A stretch of DNA of 64,000 nt from Allodiplogaster sudhausi (GCA_945643635.1 CALZFC010000004.1:2946001-3010000); one strand, 5' to 3'; shown: positions 48,015-60,384, counted from the stretch's first letter. The notes: a model not told the origin generated them from the letters alone. Numbers and translations: made by a program.

Positions 48015-48342
48015 TACATATGTCTTGCTTGCCTAAAAGACACACAAAACAGATTGTTGTTCAGATATTCATACATATCATTAATGACCCGTCATTCCGT
48101 ACTTGGTTCCTTAAAATTTTTTCACAAACTAGCAATAACTTACAATTGAAACTGATTTGAGTATTCACTTCCATATTCATTTCATGCTTATGGTCATTTT
48201 CCCATTGATACAAATGTTGAGGAATACAAGATTGGGATGTCTTATAATGATTCGAATATATTTAGAAAGAGCCATCACCGATTAATCGATTTTCACTGCC
48301 AAAGAAATGCTGTATATGAGATACAATTGCCAGTAAAACCAC

Positions 48343-48408
48343 CTGGAGAGTCTTGGCCGTGGCGAGAGTCTGCGCGACTTCGTGAGATTCAATCGTCTTG
48401 TCGCAGAA
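48343..48408 (-). pseudogene. ODC-like exon alpha
   Basis: Reverse-orientation alpha with donor signature GTAAAACCACCTGG. The start codon is changed (AAGACGATTG). It sits upstream, in the minus sense, of nothing recognisable. Confidence 0.5.
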
Positions 48409-48617
48409 GTATTATTTAAAATTTTATTTGTAAAATATAGAATATATTTTTATTCAAAAATATATTTATTTGCGTTCTTTCCAGTATTCTTTCTAAATAT
48501 CCATCACACACAGTTTAAAATAAATAAATAAATAATACCTTGTAGTCGCCGATTAGCTCCAGACTCAGCATGTTGCTTTTCTTCAAGAGGACATAAAGCT
48601 TTGGAATGTATGTATTT

Positions 48618-48740
48618 GAGAGGATCTGGTAGATCACAAAGACAAGCTCCTCTCCGGGTGTCCGACTGTCAGTTATTGAGAGGATCTGGTAGATCACAAA
48701 GACAAGCTCCTCTCCGGGTATCCGACTGTCAGTTACTGGC
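48618..48740 (-). repeat. exon-zeta minisatellite, 2 copies
   Basis: Two 60-bp units, the same as in the 29605 and 51583 arrays, ending in the same GCTGCGGACGGAC side. The flanking tail TTAGCTCCAGACTCAGCATG matches the other arrays. Confidence 0.8.
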
Positions 48741-49639
48741 TGCGGACGGACTGAAGAATCAGTGGCCTGGTGATAAAAACGAGGTTATAGACGTCTGAAA
48801 TATTCGCGAAATAGTTGTAAAAAGAGGCACAACAATTAACAAATTTGATTTAAAAAATTTATATAACTCGACATTTTTTCATTGTCTTTCTCACCTCTTT
48901 TCTTTCTCTTTCTGTCTCTCTGTCTCGCTCTCTCTCACTCTGCTTTCTCTCTATCGTTCTCCCTCCACCTATCTCTCTCTCGTTGTATATTTCCTTCCCC
49001 TCCAAACTCCGGTTGTGCTAGTCTACCAAGGCTGCTTGCCGTACACGCTCAAGTCGAGAACAAGGCGGAAGCGATTTAGAGGAACGCGACTAGAATGACC
49101 ACGAGAATTCAAATAAATTGATTTGCGGACACCTTTCACAATAGCCTTATAAAGGAAAACAGCAAACAATATGTTAATTGTATCGCAATAATTTGATCGA
49201 TATTTTCCCAATCGGGACTAATGCTGGTGTTGATACTTTTGTTTATTTTGCACTGATTATAGGCTCGAATTGTCAGTATGATTCCCCATGTAATTCTTCG
49301 GCGTATCAAAGGATCCTGGCTCCTCTCTACTTTTTCTGCTTCACGCCCGTAGAGAAACCAGTTGTTCGCGCAAAATACAATTATTACATACTGTGGAAAG
49401 TATTTCTCTTTCAGGTCAAACCGCCCACATCTTCTCATTGTCAGCAGTTTTGCTCTTTGGAGTATATGAAATTAAAGTCAATCGAAAACTCAGTCTTCTG
49501 CTTTAATTTATATCTTACATGTCTAAAATACACACAAAAGAGAATGTTATTCAGAGTATGACGTTCAAACAGAGCATTAATGTTCAACTTTATTTTAAAT
49601 CTCGACGCCCATCTCTGAACTATAATCTTGCGTATTACT

Positions 49640-49850
49640 TTTTAATCATCTTCATTGCCAAGTCCTCCTCATCTCTTCATCTTCTTTCTACGCGTCGACA
49701 AGTCGCCTGCTCACTTGTCGTCGCGTTTGATTCCGCTTGGAGACAGCGCACGGCCCGCGTGGAAAATCAGCGTCACTGGAAAGCCCGTCGGCTTCTTCTT
49801 CTTCTTCTCCCTCGCCTTCTCGGTCGAGGGAGAAGAAGTTTTCTAACTCA
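49640..49850 (-). repeat. dispersed repeat R2, another copy
   Basis: Minus strand reads KKPTGFPVTLIFHAGRALSP then SGIKRDDK and a stop, as at 22680 and 28510. The remainder of 48800-50450 is AT-rich with a TC tract (50205-50275), segment R4 at about 49010-49070 and an alpha remnant at 50064-50092 (minus). Confidence 0.5.
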
Positions 49851-50223
49851 CAATAGCAACGCATCATTGGAGTATTCAATATTAATTTCTGCTTATGGCC
49901 GTTTTCCCTTATGGTTCGATACAAATATTGAGGAATAAAACATTGGGATATCTTACAATGATATTCGAATATATTTAACATAGAGTTCGCAGCCGTGGAC
50001 AATCGTTTTGCTCTGACAAAGAAGTTCTTTATATGAGATACTATTGCCATTAAAACCACCTGGAGTGTCTTAGCCGTGGCGAGAGTATTCGCGAAACAGT
50101 TATAAAAATTGGCACAACAATTAACATATTTGCTTTAAAAAATTTTTTTGCTCGAAATTTTTTTTTCATTTCCCGCTGAACTTCATTTTTCACATCTCTC
50201 TTCTTCCTCTTTATATCTCTCTG

Positions 50224-50254
<31 letters not shown>

Positions 50255-50506
50255 GCTCTCTCTCTATCGCTCCCCCCCCCAACCTATCTCTCTCGCTGTA
50301 TATTTCCGTTTCCCTCCACTCATATTAATTCCAAAGCCTTCTCTCCTTTTCAACCAAAAAAAAACATGATGGGCAAGGAGCTCATCGGCGACAACAAGAT
50401 ATGGAATTGTTTGAAACAAAAAGGTATTTTAGCTTTCAAAAATATTTAAAAAAAATTATCTAATGGTCAGATAATCTGCATAAAATATTTAAAAAAAAAC
50501 TGCGAC

Positions 50507-50750
50507 ATGACAATTGACTCGCTCGAAATCGCGCAGACTCTTGAAGCGGCCAAGAACTTCAGATGGTTTTAGCGGCTTCCGTATACTTTATCTAACATTT
50601 AATTGGCATGTTAAACGATTTTCCTGTGTGTTGAGCAATTAATAAGCATTTCAAACTTGTCATTTCAGGACAACGACGAGTTATTCTACAATTTGGACGC
50701 GGTTTACGAGCTTCGTCTGCAATGGAAGAAATAGCCGAATGCCATATTTT
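50507..50750 (+). pseudogene. ODC-like exons alpha and beta
   Basis: Alpha 50507-50562 reads MTIDSLEIAQTLEAAKNF. Beta from 50669 after TTTCAG reads DNDELFYNLDAVYELRLQWK, then TAG. Intron 105 bp. No epsilon or later exon follows. Confidence 0.65.
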
Positions 50751-51308
50751 TATCGTAGAAAAAAGAACAACGAATATTCAATCAACAGAGAAAGAATGAG
50801 AGAGTTTATTTTCTTAATTAATGAGGGATGAATGCTGTATGCATAACGAAGTTCAGGTGTTCAATTGTTTTTCCTATTATTTTTTTTCTCTTAACTGTAA
50901 GTCGAAATATGGAAACTATTTGGAAGATCTTATCTAGCCTTACTCCTCTTCTGGCATGAGCCTTTGTTCTGTCACAGCTTATCCATATCCATATGTATGT
51001 ACGTATCTCTAACCCCTCCGCAATAGTTTAACATAAAAGCTGTAAAATAAATATCTCGATCTACTACTGTAGAATCTTTCCGTACTTGGTTCCATTAAAA
51101 TGTTTTCACAAACTAGCACTAACTCACAATTCAAACGCATCATTGGAGTATGTCATGCTTACAGCCATTTTCCCATAGATACACTTATTGGGGAGTAAAG
51201 GATTACAATGATATTCGAATTAATTTTAGGATTAGACATCGGTGGAGGATCGACTTGCCCAGCAGCCAAAGAAATTCTTTATCTGAGATACTATTGCCGG
51301 TGAAACCA

Positions 51309-51345
51309 CCTGGAGAGTCTTTGCAGTGGCGAGAGTCTGCGCAAT
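51309..51345 (-). pseudogene. ODC-like exon alpha remnant
   Basis: Short inverted alpha piece with the ACCACCTGGAGAGTCTTTGC signature, start side lost, 0.24 kb left of the largest exon-zeta array. Confidence 0.45.
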
Positions 51346-51582
51346 TTCAACAGAATTTTTTTGTTTCAAATTTTATTTTTACAGGATAGAACATATTTTT
51401 TCTTCAAACAATATATTTATTTGGGTTCTTTCCAGTATTCATTCTAAATATCCATCGCGCAAAGTTTAAAATAAATAAATAAACTTATTGTTAGTGATTA
51501 ATACCTTGTAGTAGCCGATTAGCTCCAGACGCAGCATATTGCTTTTCTTCAAGAGGAGAGAAGGCTTTGGAATTTATGTATT

Positions 51583-52043
51583 TGAGAGGATCTGGTAGAT
51601 CACAAAGACAAGCTCCTCTCCGGGTGTCCGACTGTCAGTTATTGAGAGGATCTGGTAGATCACAAAGACAAGCTCCTCTCCGGGTGTCCGACTGTCAGTT
51701 ATTGAGAGGATCTGGTAGATCACAAAGACAAGCTCCTCTCCGGGTGTCCGACTGTCAGTTATTGAGAGGATCTGGTAGATCACAAAGACAAGCTCCTCTC
51801 CGGGTGTCCGACTGTCAGTTATTGAGAGGATCTGGTAGATCACAAAGACAAGCTCCTCTCCGGGTGTCCGACTGTCAGTTATTGAGAGGATCTGGTAGAT
51901 CACAAAGACAAGCTCCTCTCCGGGTGTCCGACTGTCAGTTATTGAGAGGATCTGGTAGATCACAAAGACAAGCTCCTCTCCGGGTGTCCGACTGTCAGTT
52001 ATTGAGAGGATCTGGTAGATCACAAAGACAAGCTCCTCTCCGG
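51583..52043 (-). repeat. exon-zeta minisatellite, ~8 copies
   Basis: Seven essentially identical 60-bp units and a partial eighth that diverges after CTCTCCGGG. The near absence of point differences implies recent expansion or homogenisation. The last unit is the left breakpoint of the 3172-bp tandem duplication. Confidence 0.9.
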
Positions 52044-52360
52044 GCTGCCAGTTACTGGCTGCCGACTGACAGAAGAATTAGTGGCTTGGTGCTAAAAGCG
52101 AGGATGTAGACTTTCCTTTCCCTCCAAACTCCGCTTGTGCTGGTCTACCAAGGCGGCTTGCCGTACACGTTCAAGTCGAACACCTCGAGCACCAGGGGGA
52201 ATTCGTCGTCCATTTGGAGGCTTCCGGCAGGTTAAATGTTTTTTTCTTTCTTAAAAGAAACAATTGGATGATTGAAATACTTATTAATTTCTCACGGGAC
52301 TTCGGGAAAATCGTTTGACATGCCAATTAAATGTTAGATACAGGTAGCCGTTAAAACCAC

Positions 52361-52416
52361 CTGAAGTTCTTGGCCGCTTCAAGAGTCTGCGCGATTTCGA
52401 GCGAGTCAATCGTCAT
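52361..52416 (-). pseudogene. ODC-like exon alpha
   Basis: Minus strand MTIDSLEIAQTLEAAKNF-type with ATG at 52416-52414. Copy at 55533-55588 in the second duplicate. Confidence 0.6.
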
Positions 52417-52525
52417 GTCACAGATTTTTATATTTTACGAAGACTATCTGAGATAATGTTCTTTTTAAATATTTTACAAGCTAAAATACTTCTTTTTTTA
52501 ATTTCAAACAATATACTTTTATTCT

Positions 52526-53477
52526 GCCGCGCGTTTAATCTGTCCAAAGTATGAAACATGTTCGGAACGCTTGTTCGCAACATTGGCGTTGTTGTCACAG
52601 GCTGAGAACAAGCTGACAACATTCGGAGCTCATCACATCCTAACAAACCTCTGCAAATATTGTGTTTGCACGGGGATTCGAACCCTAGACTTGCAAACTG
52701 TAACGCAGCCACGTTACCCACTAGGCCACGCTGCTACTTGGGAACGGTCATGCTGGGATAGCACACAATCTTTGCCCTATCGAAAACCAAGTTGCTTGCC
52801 AAGTTGCGAAAACTTGCCAAGTTGCGAGAGAGACACTTTAACGTTGTCCTTTAATTACGTAAGATACATCAGAAGAACCGCCTTTCTTTGCTGCATCGAA
52901 CACCATAGAGAGAGGCGGCTCGTTTGGGCTCTCTCTATTTTTATTTTTATTTTAAATATCTTTTGTGCACATATGGCTGCATCACTTGATACCGTTTGGC
53001 AACTTGCCAACAACCTGGCTCGCTCGCTATTGGTCGAATCCTGAAATGGGCCAATGAGCGAGTGGGGCGGTGCTTCCGCGGGCTCGGCGATCTCGCGTGT
53101 CGCAGGCTCGGCGACAATCTTTTTTCTCTCTGCACGTGAGAGAGGGAGGCAGGCAGAGAACGTCTTTTTTTCTCTGCCCTGTGCTATTTCGTTGGTGACG
53201 AGCAAAAGCACACCGGAGCAGCTTTTGCTCGCCACAACCTGCGTCTCCATCTTTGCGTTGTCTCTACATTTTCGTGCTTGTTCTGACCAAGTGACCACTT
53301 CAGAAGTTCGAAACAGGAAGTGCACACAAGCGATAAAGTTATCACAAGCTGGATACATGTTCGGAACACATGTGTATTAAGATAGGCTGGAACACTGCCA
53401 ATTCTTTTGTTTCGAACATGTTTCAAACAAGATTGTTTTGAACATGTTTCAAACTTTTGACAGATTAAAGGCGCGGC
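52526..53477. mobile_element. 952-bp TIR element (MITE) with Harbinger-like ends
   Basis: Ends GCCGCGCGTTTAATCTGTC at 52526 and the inverse of GCCGCGCCTTTAATCTGTC ending 53477, continuing about 40 bp through GAAACATGTTC. The termini resemble GCCGTGCTATTAATCT of the Harbinger element at 7567. No transposase; a 167-codon minus frame inside has no recognised domain. Copy at 55698-56649. Confidence 0.65.
52664..52735 (-). ncRNA. tRNA-like (SINE-type) sequence with A and B boxes
   Basis: Minus strand contains GTGGCCTAGTGGGTAAC (A-box-like) and GGTTCGAATCCC (B box) at tRNA spacing, and a loop with TAC in anticodon position resembling tRNA-Val. The acceptor arms do not pair well, so this is more likely a tRNA-derived repeat than a working tRNA. 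Copy at 55836-55907. Confidence 0.5.
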
Positions 53478-53544
53478 TGTTTATTTTCATCATTCTTTTC
53501 TATTTAACTTCCTACCAAAAAATATGGAAGTACGATTCATACAT

Positions 53545-53662
53545 TGTTGCCGCCGATGAGCTTATTGCGCATCATGTTTTTTTTCTTGAAGATGAGAGAA
53601 GACTCTGGAATGCATATGCGAGGATCTGGTAGATCACAACAAGAAGCTCCTCTCCGGGTATT
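53545..53662 (-). pseudogene. ODC-like exon zeta, unrepeated
   Basis: Reads IPGEELLVVIYQILAYAFQS and a tail MMRNKLIGGNN. It shows the ancestral single-copy form of the minisatellite unit. Copy at 56717-56834. Confidence 0.55.
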
Positions 53663-54162
53663 CGCTTCATACGTGTGAGGTCGAATAAAAATATAAATAA
53701 GAAAATGAATAATTAAAATGGCTTTGATGGAAATGAATACTCACATTAAGCGGTTGAATATGACCAGTATGTGAGAATATTTTATCCTTTAACAAGTTCA
53801 ACTTAAACAGAAGTTTGTCTCCAATATGTTTTGGTCACAATTTCTTAACTTGCGATCCTTTGGAATCGTGAAAAGAGTTTGGATAGTCACTTGTTTATTT
53901 GTCTGCTATCACATCTCGTATTGGATAATATTATATTAAAAGGCATTGGAATAAATGAATGATACAAAGTCTTTGGAATAATATGGCAGCTTTTGCAATG
54001 CTTTGTGAACATATTTTGGAAGACGGAAACTTACTACCATCGGCTTGATTTACCAAATAAATGATAGATAAAGGACATTGCTGCAGGTAAAACCACCTGA
54101 AGTATGAAAGCAAATTTTTTCTAAAAAATAATAACTAATTAGCAGAAAGCTATAATTAGCAG

Positions 54163-54440
54163 AAAGCTCCGCAGATGCGCCAGCTGTCGGTGGGCGACTG
54201 GATGGTGTACGAGGAGATGGGCGCGTACGCCTGCGCCGCTTCCACGACTTTCAACTGATTCGACCGCCACGCCCCGTCTACTTCATCTCGCAGCGCGCGT
54301 GGTAAGAGCGAATATTTTATTTATTTATTTTAACACTCATTCCACTCGTCTTCTCTTCTTTCGCATCTAGTGATATACAGCGTGAAAAGCCGTAGAGGAG
54401 CTTCGCGTTGTTATCTATTAGATCCACTCACATACATTCC
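54163..54440 (+). pseudogene. ODC-like exons delta and zeta
   Basis: Delta 54163-54301 reads APQMRQLSVGDWMVYEEMGA then YACAASTTFN and TGA, where ODC has STFNGF. It is followed by a GTAAG donor and zeta at about 54372-54440. Copy at 57335-57612. Confidence 0.7.
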
Positions 54441-54623
54441 AAAGCCTTATCTTCTCTTCACGAAGGAAAAAAAACATTGAGAAGAATAAGTCGTATAAAT
54501 TTTATAACTCTTATTATTTTTTATACATTTTAAACAATAACAAATATATTGAAAAGAATGATTAAAATAAGTTTCAGCTCGTGAAAGATATAAAAATCGA
54601 TTCTCAAGCTCATCTCCTGCGAC

Positions 54624-54680
54624 ATGACGCTTGAATCTCACGAAATCGCTCAGAATTTCGCCGCGGTCAAGACACTTCTG
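54624..54680 (+). pseudogene. ODC-like exon alpha
   Basis: MTLESHEIAQNFAAVKTL, donor changed to CTGGTGG. Copy at 57796-57852. Confidence 0.55.
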
Positions 54681-55697
54681 GTGGTTTTACCTGCTGCAAA
54701 ATCCTTTATCTAGCATTTATTTGTCCAATCAGGCTGGTGGTGAGTAGTTCACTGCAGATTTTCCAAAATATGATCACAAGTCATAGTAATAGCTGCCATA
54801 TTATTCCAAAGACTTTGTATCGTTCATTTCTTCCCAATGCCTTTTAATATTATGTTTTATTATCCAATACGAGATATAATAGCAGACAAATACACAAGCC
54901 ACCATCCAAGCTCTTTTCACGATTCCAAAGGATCGCAAGTAAAGAAGTGACCAAAATATATTGGAGACAAACTTTTGTACATGTTGATTCTGCAAAAGGA
55001 TAAAATATCCTCACATACTGATACATACTCAACCGCTTCATATGAGTAAGTGAACTTCCATCAAAGTCACTGAAAAAATTAATTTACCGATTTATTGCAC
55101 ATGAAATTAATATTTTTTCGACCGCACGTATGAAGCAAACGAAGCGAATATCGAAAGAAGTGGGGTGAATATATTGAGAGGATCTGGTAGATCACAAAGA
55201 CAAGCTCCTCTCCGGGCTGCCAGTTACTGGCTGCCGACTGACAGAAGAATTAGTGGCTTGGTGCTAAAAGCGAGGATGTAGACTTTCCTTTCCCTCCAAA
55301 CTCCGCTTGTGCTGGTCTACCAAGGCGGCTTGCCGTACACGTTCAAGTCGAACACCTCGAGCACCAGGGGGAATTCGTCGTCCATTTGGAGGCTTCCGGC
55401 AGGTTAAATGTTTTTTTCTTTCTTAAAAGAAACAATTGGATGATTGAAATACTTATTAATTTCTCACGGGACTTCGGGAAAATCGTTTGACATGCCAATT
55501 AAATGTTAGATACAGGTAGCCGTTAAAACCACCTGAAGTTCTTGGCCGCTTCAAGAGTCTGCGCGATTTCGAGCGAGTCAATCGTCATGTCACAGATTTT
55601 TATATTTTACGAAGACTATCTGAGATAATGTTCTTTTTAAATATTTTACAAGCTAAAATACTTCTTTTTTTAATTTCAAACAATATACTTTTATTCT

Positions 55698-56649
55698 GCC
55701 GCGCGTTTAATCTGTCCAAAGTATGAAACATGTTCGGAACGCTTGTTCGCAACATTGGCGTTGTTGTCACAGGCTGAGAACAAGCTGACAACATTCGGAG
55801 CTCATCACATCCTAACAAACCTCTGCAAATATTGTGTTTGCACGGGGATTCGAACCCTAGACTTGCAAACTGTAACGCAGCCACGTTACCCACTAGGCCA
55901 CGCTGCTACTTGGGAACGGTCATGCTGGGATAGCACACAATCTTTGCCCTATCGAAAACCAAGTTGCTTGCCAAGTTGCGAAAACTTGCCAAGTTGCGAG
56001 AAAGACACTTTAACGTTGTCCTTTAATTACGTAAGATACATCAGAAGAACCGCCTTTCTTTGCTGCATCGAACACCATAGAGAGAGGCGGCTCGTTTGGG
56101 CTCTCTCTATTTTTATTTTTATTTTAAATATCTTTTGTGCACATATGGCTGCATCACTTGATACCGTTTGGCAACTTGCCAACAACCTGGCTCGCTCGCT
56201 ATTGGTCGAATCCTGAAATGGGCCAATGAGCGAGTGGGGCGGTGCTTCCGCGGGCTCGGCGATCTCGCGTGTCGCAGGCTCGGCGACAATCTTTTTTCTC
56301 TCTGCACGTGAGAGAGGGAGGCAGGCAGAGAACGTCTTTTTTTCTCTGCCCTGTGCTATTTCGTTGGTGACGAGCAAAAGCACACCGGAGCAGCTTTTGC
56401 TCGCCACAACCTGCGTCTCCATCTTTGCGTTGTCTCTACATTTTCGTGCTTGTTCTGACCAAGTGACCACTTCAGAAGTTCGAAACAGGAAGTGCACACA
56501 AGCGATAAAGTTATCACAAGCTGGATACATGTTCGGAACACATGTGTATTAAGATAGGCTGGAACACTGCCAATTCTTTTGTTTCGAACATGTTTCAAAC
56601 AAGATTGTTTTGAACATGTTTCAAACTTTTGACAGATTAAAGGCGCGGC
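55698..56649. mobile_element. TIR element (MITE), duplicate copy
   Basis: Same as 52526-53477, carried by the tandem duplication and not by a second transposition. Confidence 0.65.
55836..55907 (-). ncRNA. tRNA-like sequence, duplicate copy
   Basis: Same as 52664-52735 within the second duplicate. Confidence 0.5.
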
Positions 56650-57334
56650 TGTTTATTTTCATCATTCTTTTCTATTTAACTTCCTACCAAAAAATATGGA
56701 AGTACGATTCATACATTGTTGCCGCCGATGAGCTTATTGCGCATCATGTTTTTTTTCTTGAAGATGAGAGAAGACTCTGGAATGCATATGCGAGGATCTG
56801 GTAGATCACAACAAGAAGCTCCTCTCCGGGTATTCGCTTCATACGTGTGAGGTCGAATAAAAATATAAATAAGAAAATGAATAATTAAAATGGCTTTGAT
56901 GGAAATGAATACTCACATTAAGCGGTTGAATATGACCAGTATGTGAGAATATTTTATCCTTTAACAAGTTCAACTTAAACAGAAGTTTGTCTCCAATATG
57001 TTTTGGTCACAATTTCTTAACTTGCGATCCTTTGGAATCGTGAAAAGAGTTTGGATAGTCACTTGTTTATTTGTCTGCTATCACATCTCGTATTGGATAA
57101 TATTATATTAAAAGGCATTGGAATAAATGAATGATACAAAGTCTTTGGAATAATATGGCAGCTTTTGCAATGCTTTGTGAACATATTTTGGAAGACGGAA
57201 ACTTACTACCATCGGCTTGATTTACCAAATAAATGATAGATAAAGGACATTGCTGCAGGTAAAACCACCTGAAGTATGAAAGCAAATTTTTTCTAAAAAA
57301 TAATAACTAATTAGCAGAAAGCTATAATTAGCAG

Positions 57335-57852
57335 AAAGCTCCGCAGATGCGCCAGCTGTCGGTGGGCGACTGGATGGTGTACGAGGAGATGGGCGCGTAC
57401 GCCTGCGCCGCTTCCACGACTTTCAACTGATTCGACCGCCACGCCCCGTCTACTTCATCTCGCAGCGCGCGTGGTAAGAGCGAATATTTTATTTATTTAT
57501 TTTAACACTCATTCCACTCGTCTTCTCTTCTTTCGCATCTAGTGATATACAGCGTGAAAAGCCGTAGAGGAGCTTCGCGTTGTTATCTATTAGATCCACT
57601 CACATACATTCCAAAGCCTTATCTTCTCTTCACGAAGGAAAAAAAACATTGAGAAGAATAAGTCGTATAAATTTTATAACTCTTATTATTTTTTATACAT
57701 TTTAAACAATAACAAATATATTGAAAAGAATGATTAAAATAAGTTTCAGCTCGTGAAAGATATAAAAATCGATTCTCAAGCTCATCTCCTGCGACATGAC
57801 GCTTGAATCTCACGAAATCGCTCAGAATTTCGCCGCGGTCAAGACACTTCTG
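57335..57852 (+). pseudogene. ODC-like exons delta, zeta and alpha, duplicate copy
   Basis: Duplicate of 54163-54680: delta 57335-57473, zeta about 57544-57612, alpha 57796-57852, with the same stop in delta. Confidence 0.65.
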
Positions 57853-58536
57853 GTGGTTTTACCTGCTGCAAAATCCTTTATCTAGCATTTATTTGTCCAA
57901 TCAGGCTGGTGGTGAGTAGTTCACTGCAGATTTTCCAAAATATGATCACAAGTCATAGTAATAGCTGCCATATTATTCCAAAGACTTTGTATCGTTCATT
58001 TCTTCCCAATGCCTTTTAATATTATGTTTTATTATCCAATACGAGATATAATAGCAGACAAATACACAAGCCACCATCCAAGCTCTTTTCACGATTCCAA
58101 AGGATCGCAAGTAAAGAAGTGACCAAAATATATTGGAGACAAACTTTTGTACATGTTGATTCTGCAAAAGGATAAAATATCCTCACATACTGATACATAC
58201 TCAACCGCTTCATATGAGTAAGTGAACTTCCATCAAAGTCACTGAAAAAATTAATTTACCGATTTATTGCACATGAAATTAATATTTTTTCGACCGCACG
58301 TATGAAGCAAACGAAGCGAATATCGAAAGAAGTGGGGTGAATATGAAGAAATATATAATAAAATAACTTGTAATGAATTGAAGTTAAATATGCACATGTA
58401 GCTAAAATTAATTTTATTTAACAATAGCAAAAATTGCTATAATTTTAATTATTCTGATGAACATGCTATCCAGGTGATGATCGGCTGGTTTGCCATAGAA
58501 GTGCCAGATAAAGGAAACTGCAACCTGTAAAACCAC

Positions 58537-58599
58537 CTGACCATGAGGTGTCTGGGCCGTGGCGAGAGTCTGCGAGCTTTCGATAGAGTCAATCGTCAT
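58537..58599 (-). pseudogene. ODC-like exon alpha
   Basis: Minus strand MTIDSIESSQTLATA with an inserted CATGG near its end. ATG at 58599-58597. Lies just right of the tandem duplication. Confidence 0.55.
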
Positions 58600-59339
58600 G
58601 CCGCAAATGTTGACATAGATAATTATTTTTAATATTTTTACAAACATAAATATATGTACTGTCAATTAGCAACAAATTTTCAAACAATACATTGGATTAT
58701 TTTTCTGTATTTCCAGTATTAATTTCTTTTTTTTAATCCAAATTTAAAATAAATAAAAATAAATAATAGGATTTATACCTTATTGTTTTCGCGCTTTCAC
58801 TCACATCGGCAAATGCTATCTGGTGAGAATTCCTCTTTAGAGGAGAATAGTGCTCTTTCATTCGTGCAGGAAGAAGAGAAGAAAAGAGAAAGACATGATG
58901 CATAGAACTGAAGAAGAGAGAGAAAGGCGGTGAAAGTTGCAACGGTTCCTCTCAGGACAAGTAGGAAGAAGAAAAGATTGGTTTTAGAAGTGAAAATATG
59001 CGATGGAATTTTAGTCCATTTCTCTGGATTCTTCGGATATTTTTATGAGGTCATACTTTCATATTTTTGGAGAAACAAAAACATATTTATTGACCAAAAT
59101 ATGGCACAGCTCACACAAACAAGCAACATGCAGGTATATATGTGAAGTGCTGATTGCGAGGATGGCAATAGATAGGCCAGTTCCATTGGCTTCAATTCCT
59201 TCTCTCTCATTCACAATTAGCCACTTTTGGCATAGAGAGAGAAGAAAGTGAGAGAGAGAGAAGAGAGAGAAGAGAGAGCAAGAGAGAGAGAGAGCTGAAA
59301 TGAGCTGAAAATGGAAGATGAGGCTGTTTCAATATCAAT

Positions 59340-59541
59340 CTCGACCCCAGCGGTGCCTTTATAGTCAGCAAGGTTTGAAAGATCTCCGTGACTATTCCGA
59401 ATAAAATTTCGTGTCACTTTAACTGTTCAGTGTGCTTCTATTAAAACAGCTTTTTTTAAGAATAGAGACAGAGAGAGAGAGAAGGAGAGGGTGAAAGAGA
59501 AAGAATGAGAGTGGGTGAGAAAGTGAAAGAGAGAGGCAAAG

Positions 59542-59581
<40 letters not shown>

Positions 59582-59640
59582 AAGAGGGCACTTTTTCACT
59601 GGCAGCTATTCGGGAAGCGGTTTGGAGCTTAATCATGGAG
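59340..59640. repeat. duplicated segment S1, copy 2
   Basis: Homologous to 21840-22140 in the same orientation, with the GA tract (59465-59580) expanded differently. The sequence before it (59090-59220, TATTTATTGACCAAAATATG then GCACAGCTCACACAAACAAG) matches 21130-21190 and 63575-63640. Confidence 0.6.
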
Positions 59641-59695
59641 TCATATGAAAGAAACAATGAAGCAGTCTTTTTACTCCCTCCCTTGTCTCTCTCGT

Positions 59696-59736
<41 letters not shown>

Positions 59737-60384
59737 AACTCTCCCTGTCGGGATACAGCAGCTGCTCTAACGGATGATGTGATAGAAAAATAACTTCTTC
59801 TCACGTGGCACCCACTGCAAATACAATACCGCCCACCAGACTCTGACTCACAATCAGGACTGACATCACCATCCAAACACACTTTCCGTTCCTTCTTCTA
59901 GCCGAGTGCATACTTTCCTCCTTTTCAGCTCACAACCAGCTCTTCGTTTGTCTCTTTGTAATGGAACGTCCAATTCCCCACGTATTTTTTCCATCCTGCC
60001 CACAAACTAGCACTAACTCACTATTGAAATGCATCATTGGAGTATTCACATCAATATGTAATTTCATGCTGATAATCATTTTCCCATAGATACAAATATC
60101 GGGTAATAAAACATTAGGATATCTTACAATGATATTCGAATATATTTTATAAAGAGTTCGCAGCATGTGCTCTATCGATTTGGCCCTGACAAAGAAGTTT
60201 TTTATATGAGATACTATTGCCTATTACATACACTGACGCTTTGGATGCATTGCGATATGGGCGGAATTTTTTAAACAATAAATCAGAAGTTCTCGAAAAT
60301 AAAGAGTACTTTTTAAACACATGTAATTTGCAAGTATCAAAATTGAAAGCACAAATTTCTTAAAAATTATAGCTATAATTAGCA

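Larger units (their letters stand above)
52001..55172 (+). repeat. 3172-bp tandem duplication, copy 1
   Basis: Identical to 55173-58344 apart from one difference I noticed (GAGAGAGAC at about 52825 against GAGAAAGAC at about 55999). The joint lies exactly at a minisatellite unit (ATTGAGAGGATCTGG). Contents: R4, an ODC-like alpha (minus), a TIR element with a tRNA-like segment, zeta (minus), delta, zeta and alpha (plus). Confidence 0.95.
55173..58344 (+). repeat. 3172-bp tandem duplication, copy 2
   Basis: Second copy of 52001-55172 with all its contents at +3172. It ends with GGGGTGAATAT before unique sequence GAAGAAATATA. Confidence 0.95.

Noticed and set aside
51583..52043. CRISPR-like regular repeats
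   Set aside because: Units are contiguous without unique spacers, lie in eukaryotic DNA, and derive from an exon.
51567..52109. Open frames of 149-180 codons over the 60-bp array (also 29390-30007)
   Set aside because: The period is a multiple of three, so any stop-free unit gives an open array on both strands.
52664..52735. Functional tRNA-Val gene
   Set aside because: Acceptor stem does not pair and anticodon stem is imperfect; better explained as a tRNA-derived repeat.
52855..53358. 167-codon minus-strand open frame inside the MITE
   Set aside because: No recognised domain; lies wholly within a short non-autonomous element.
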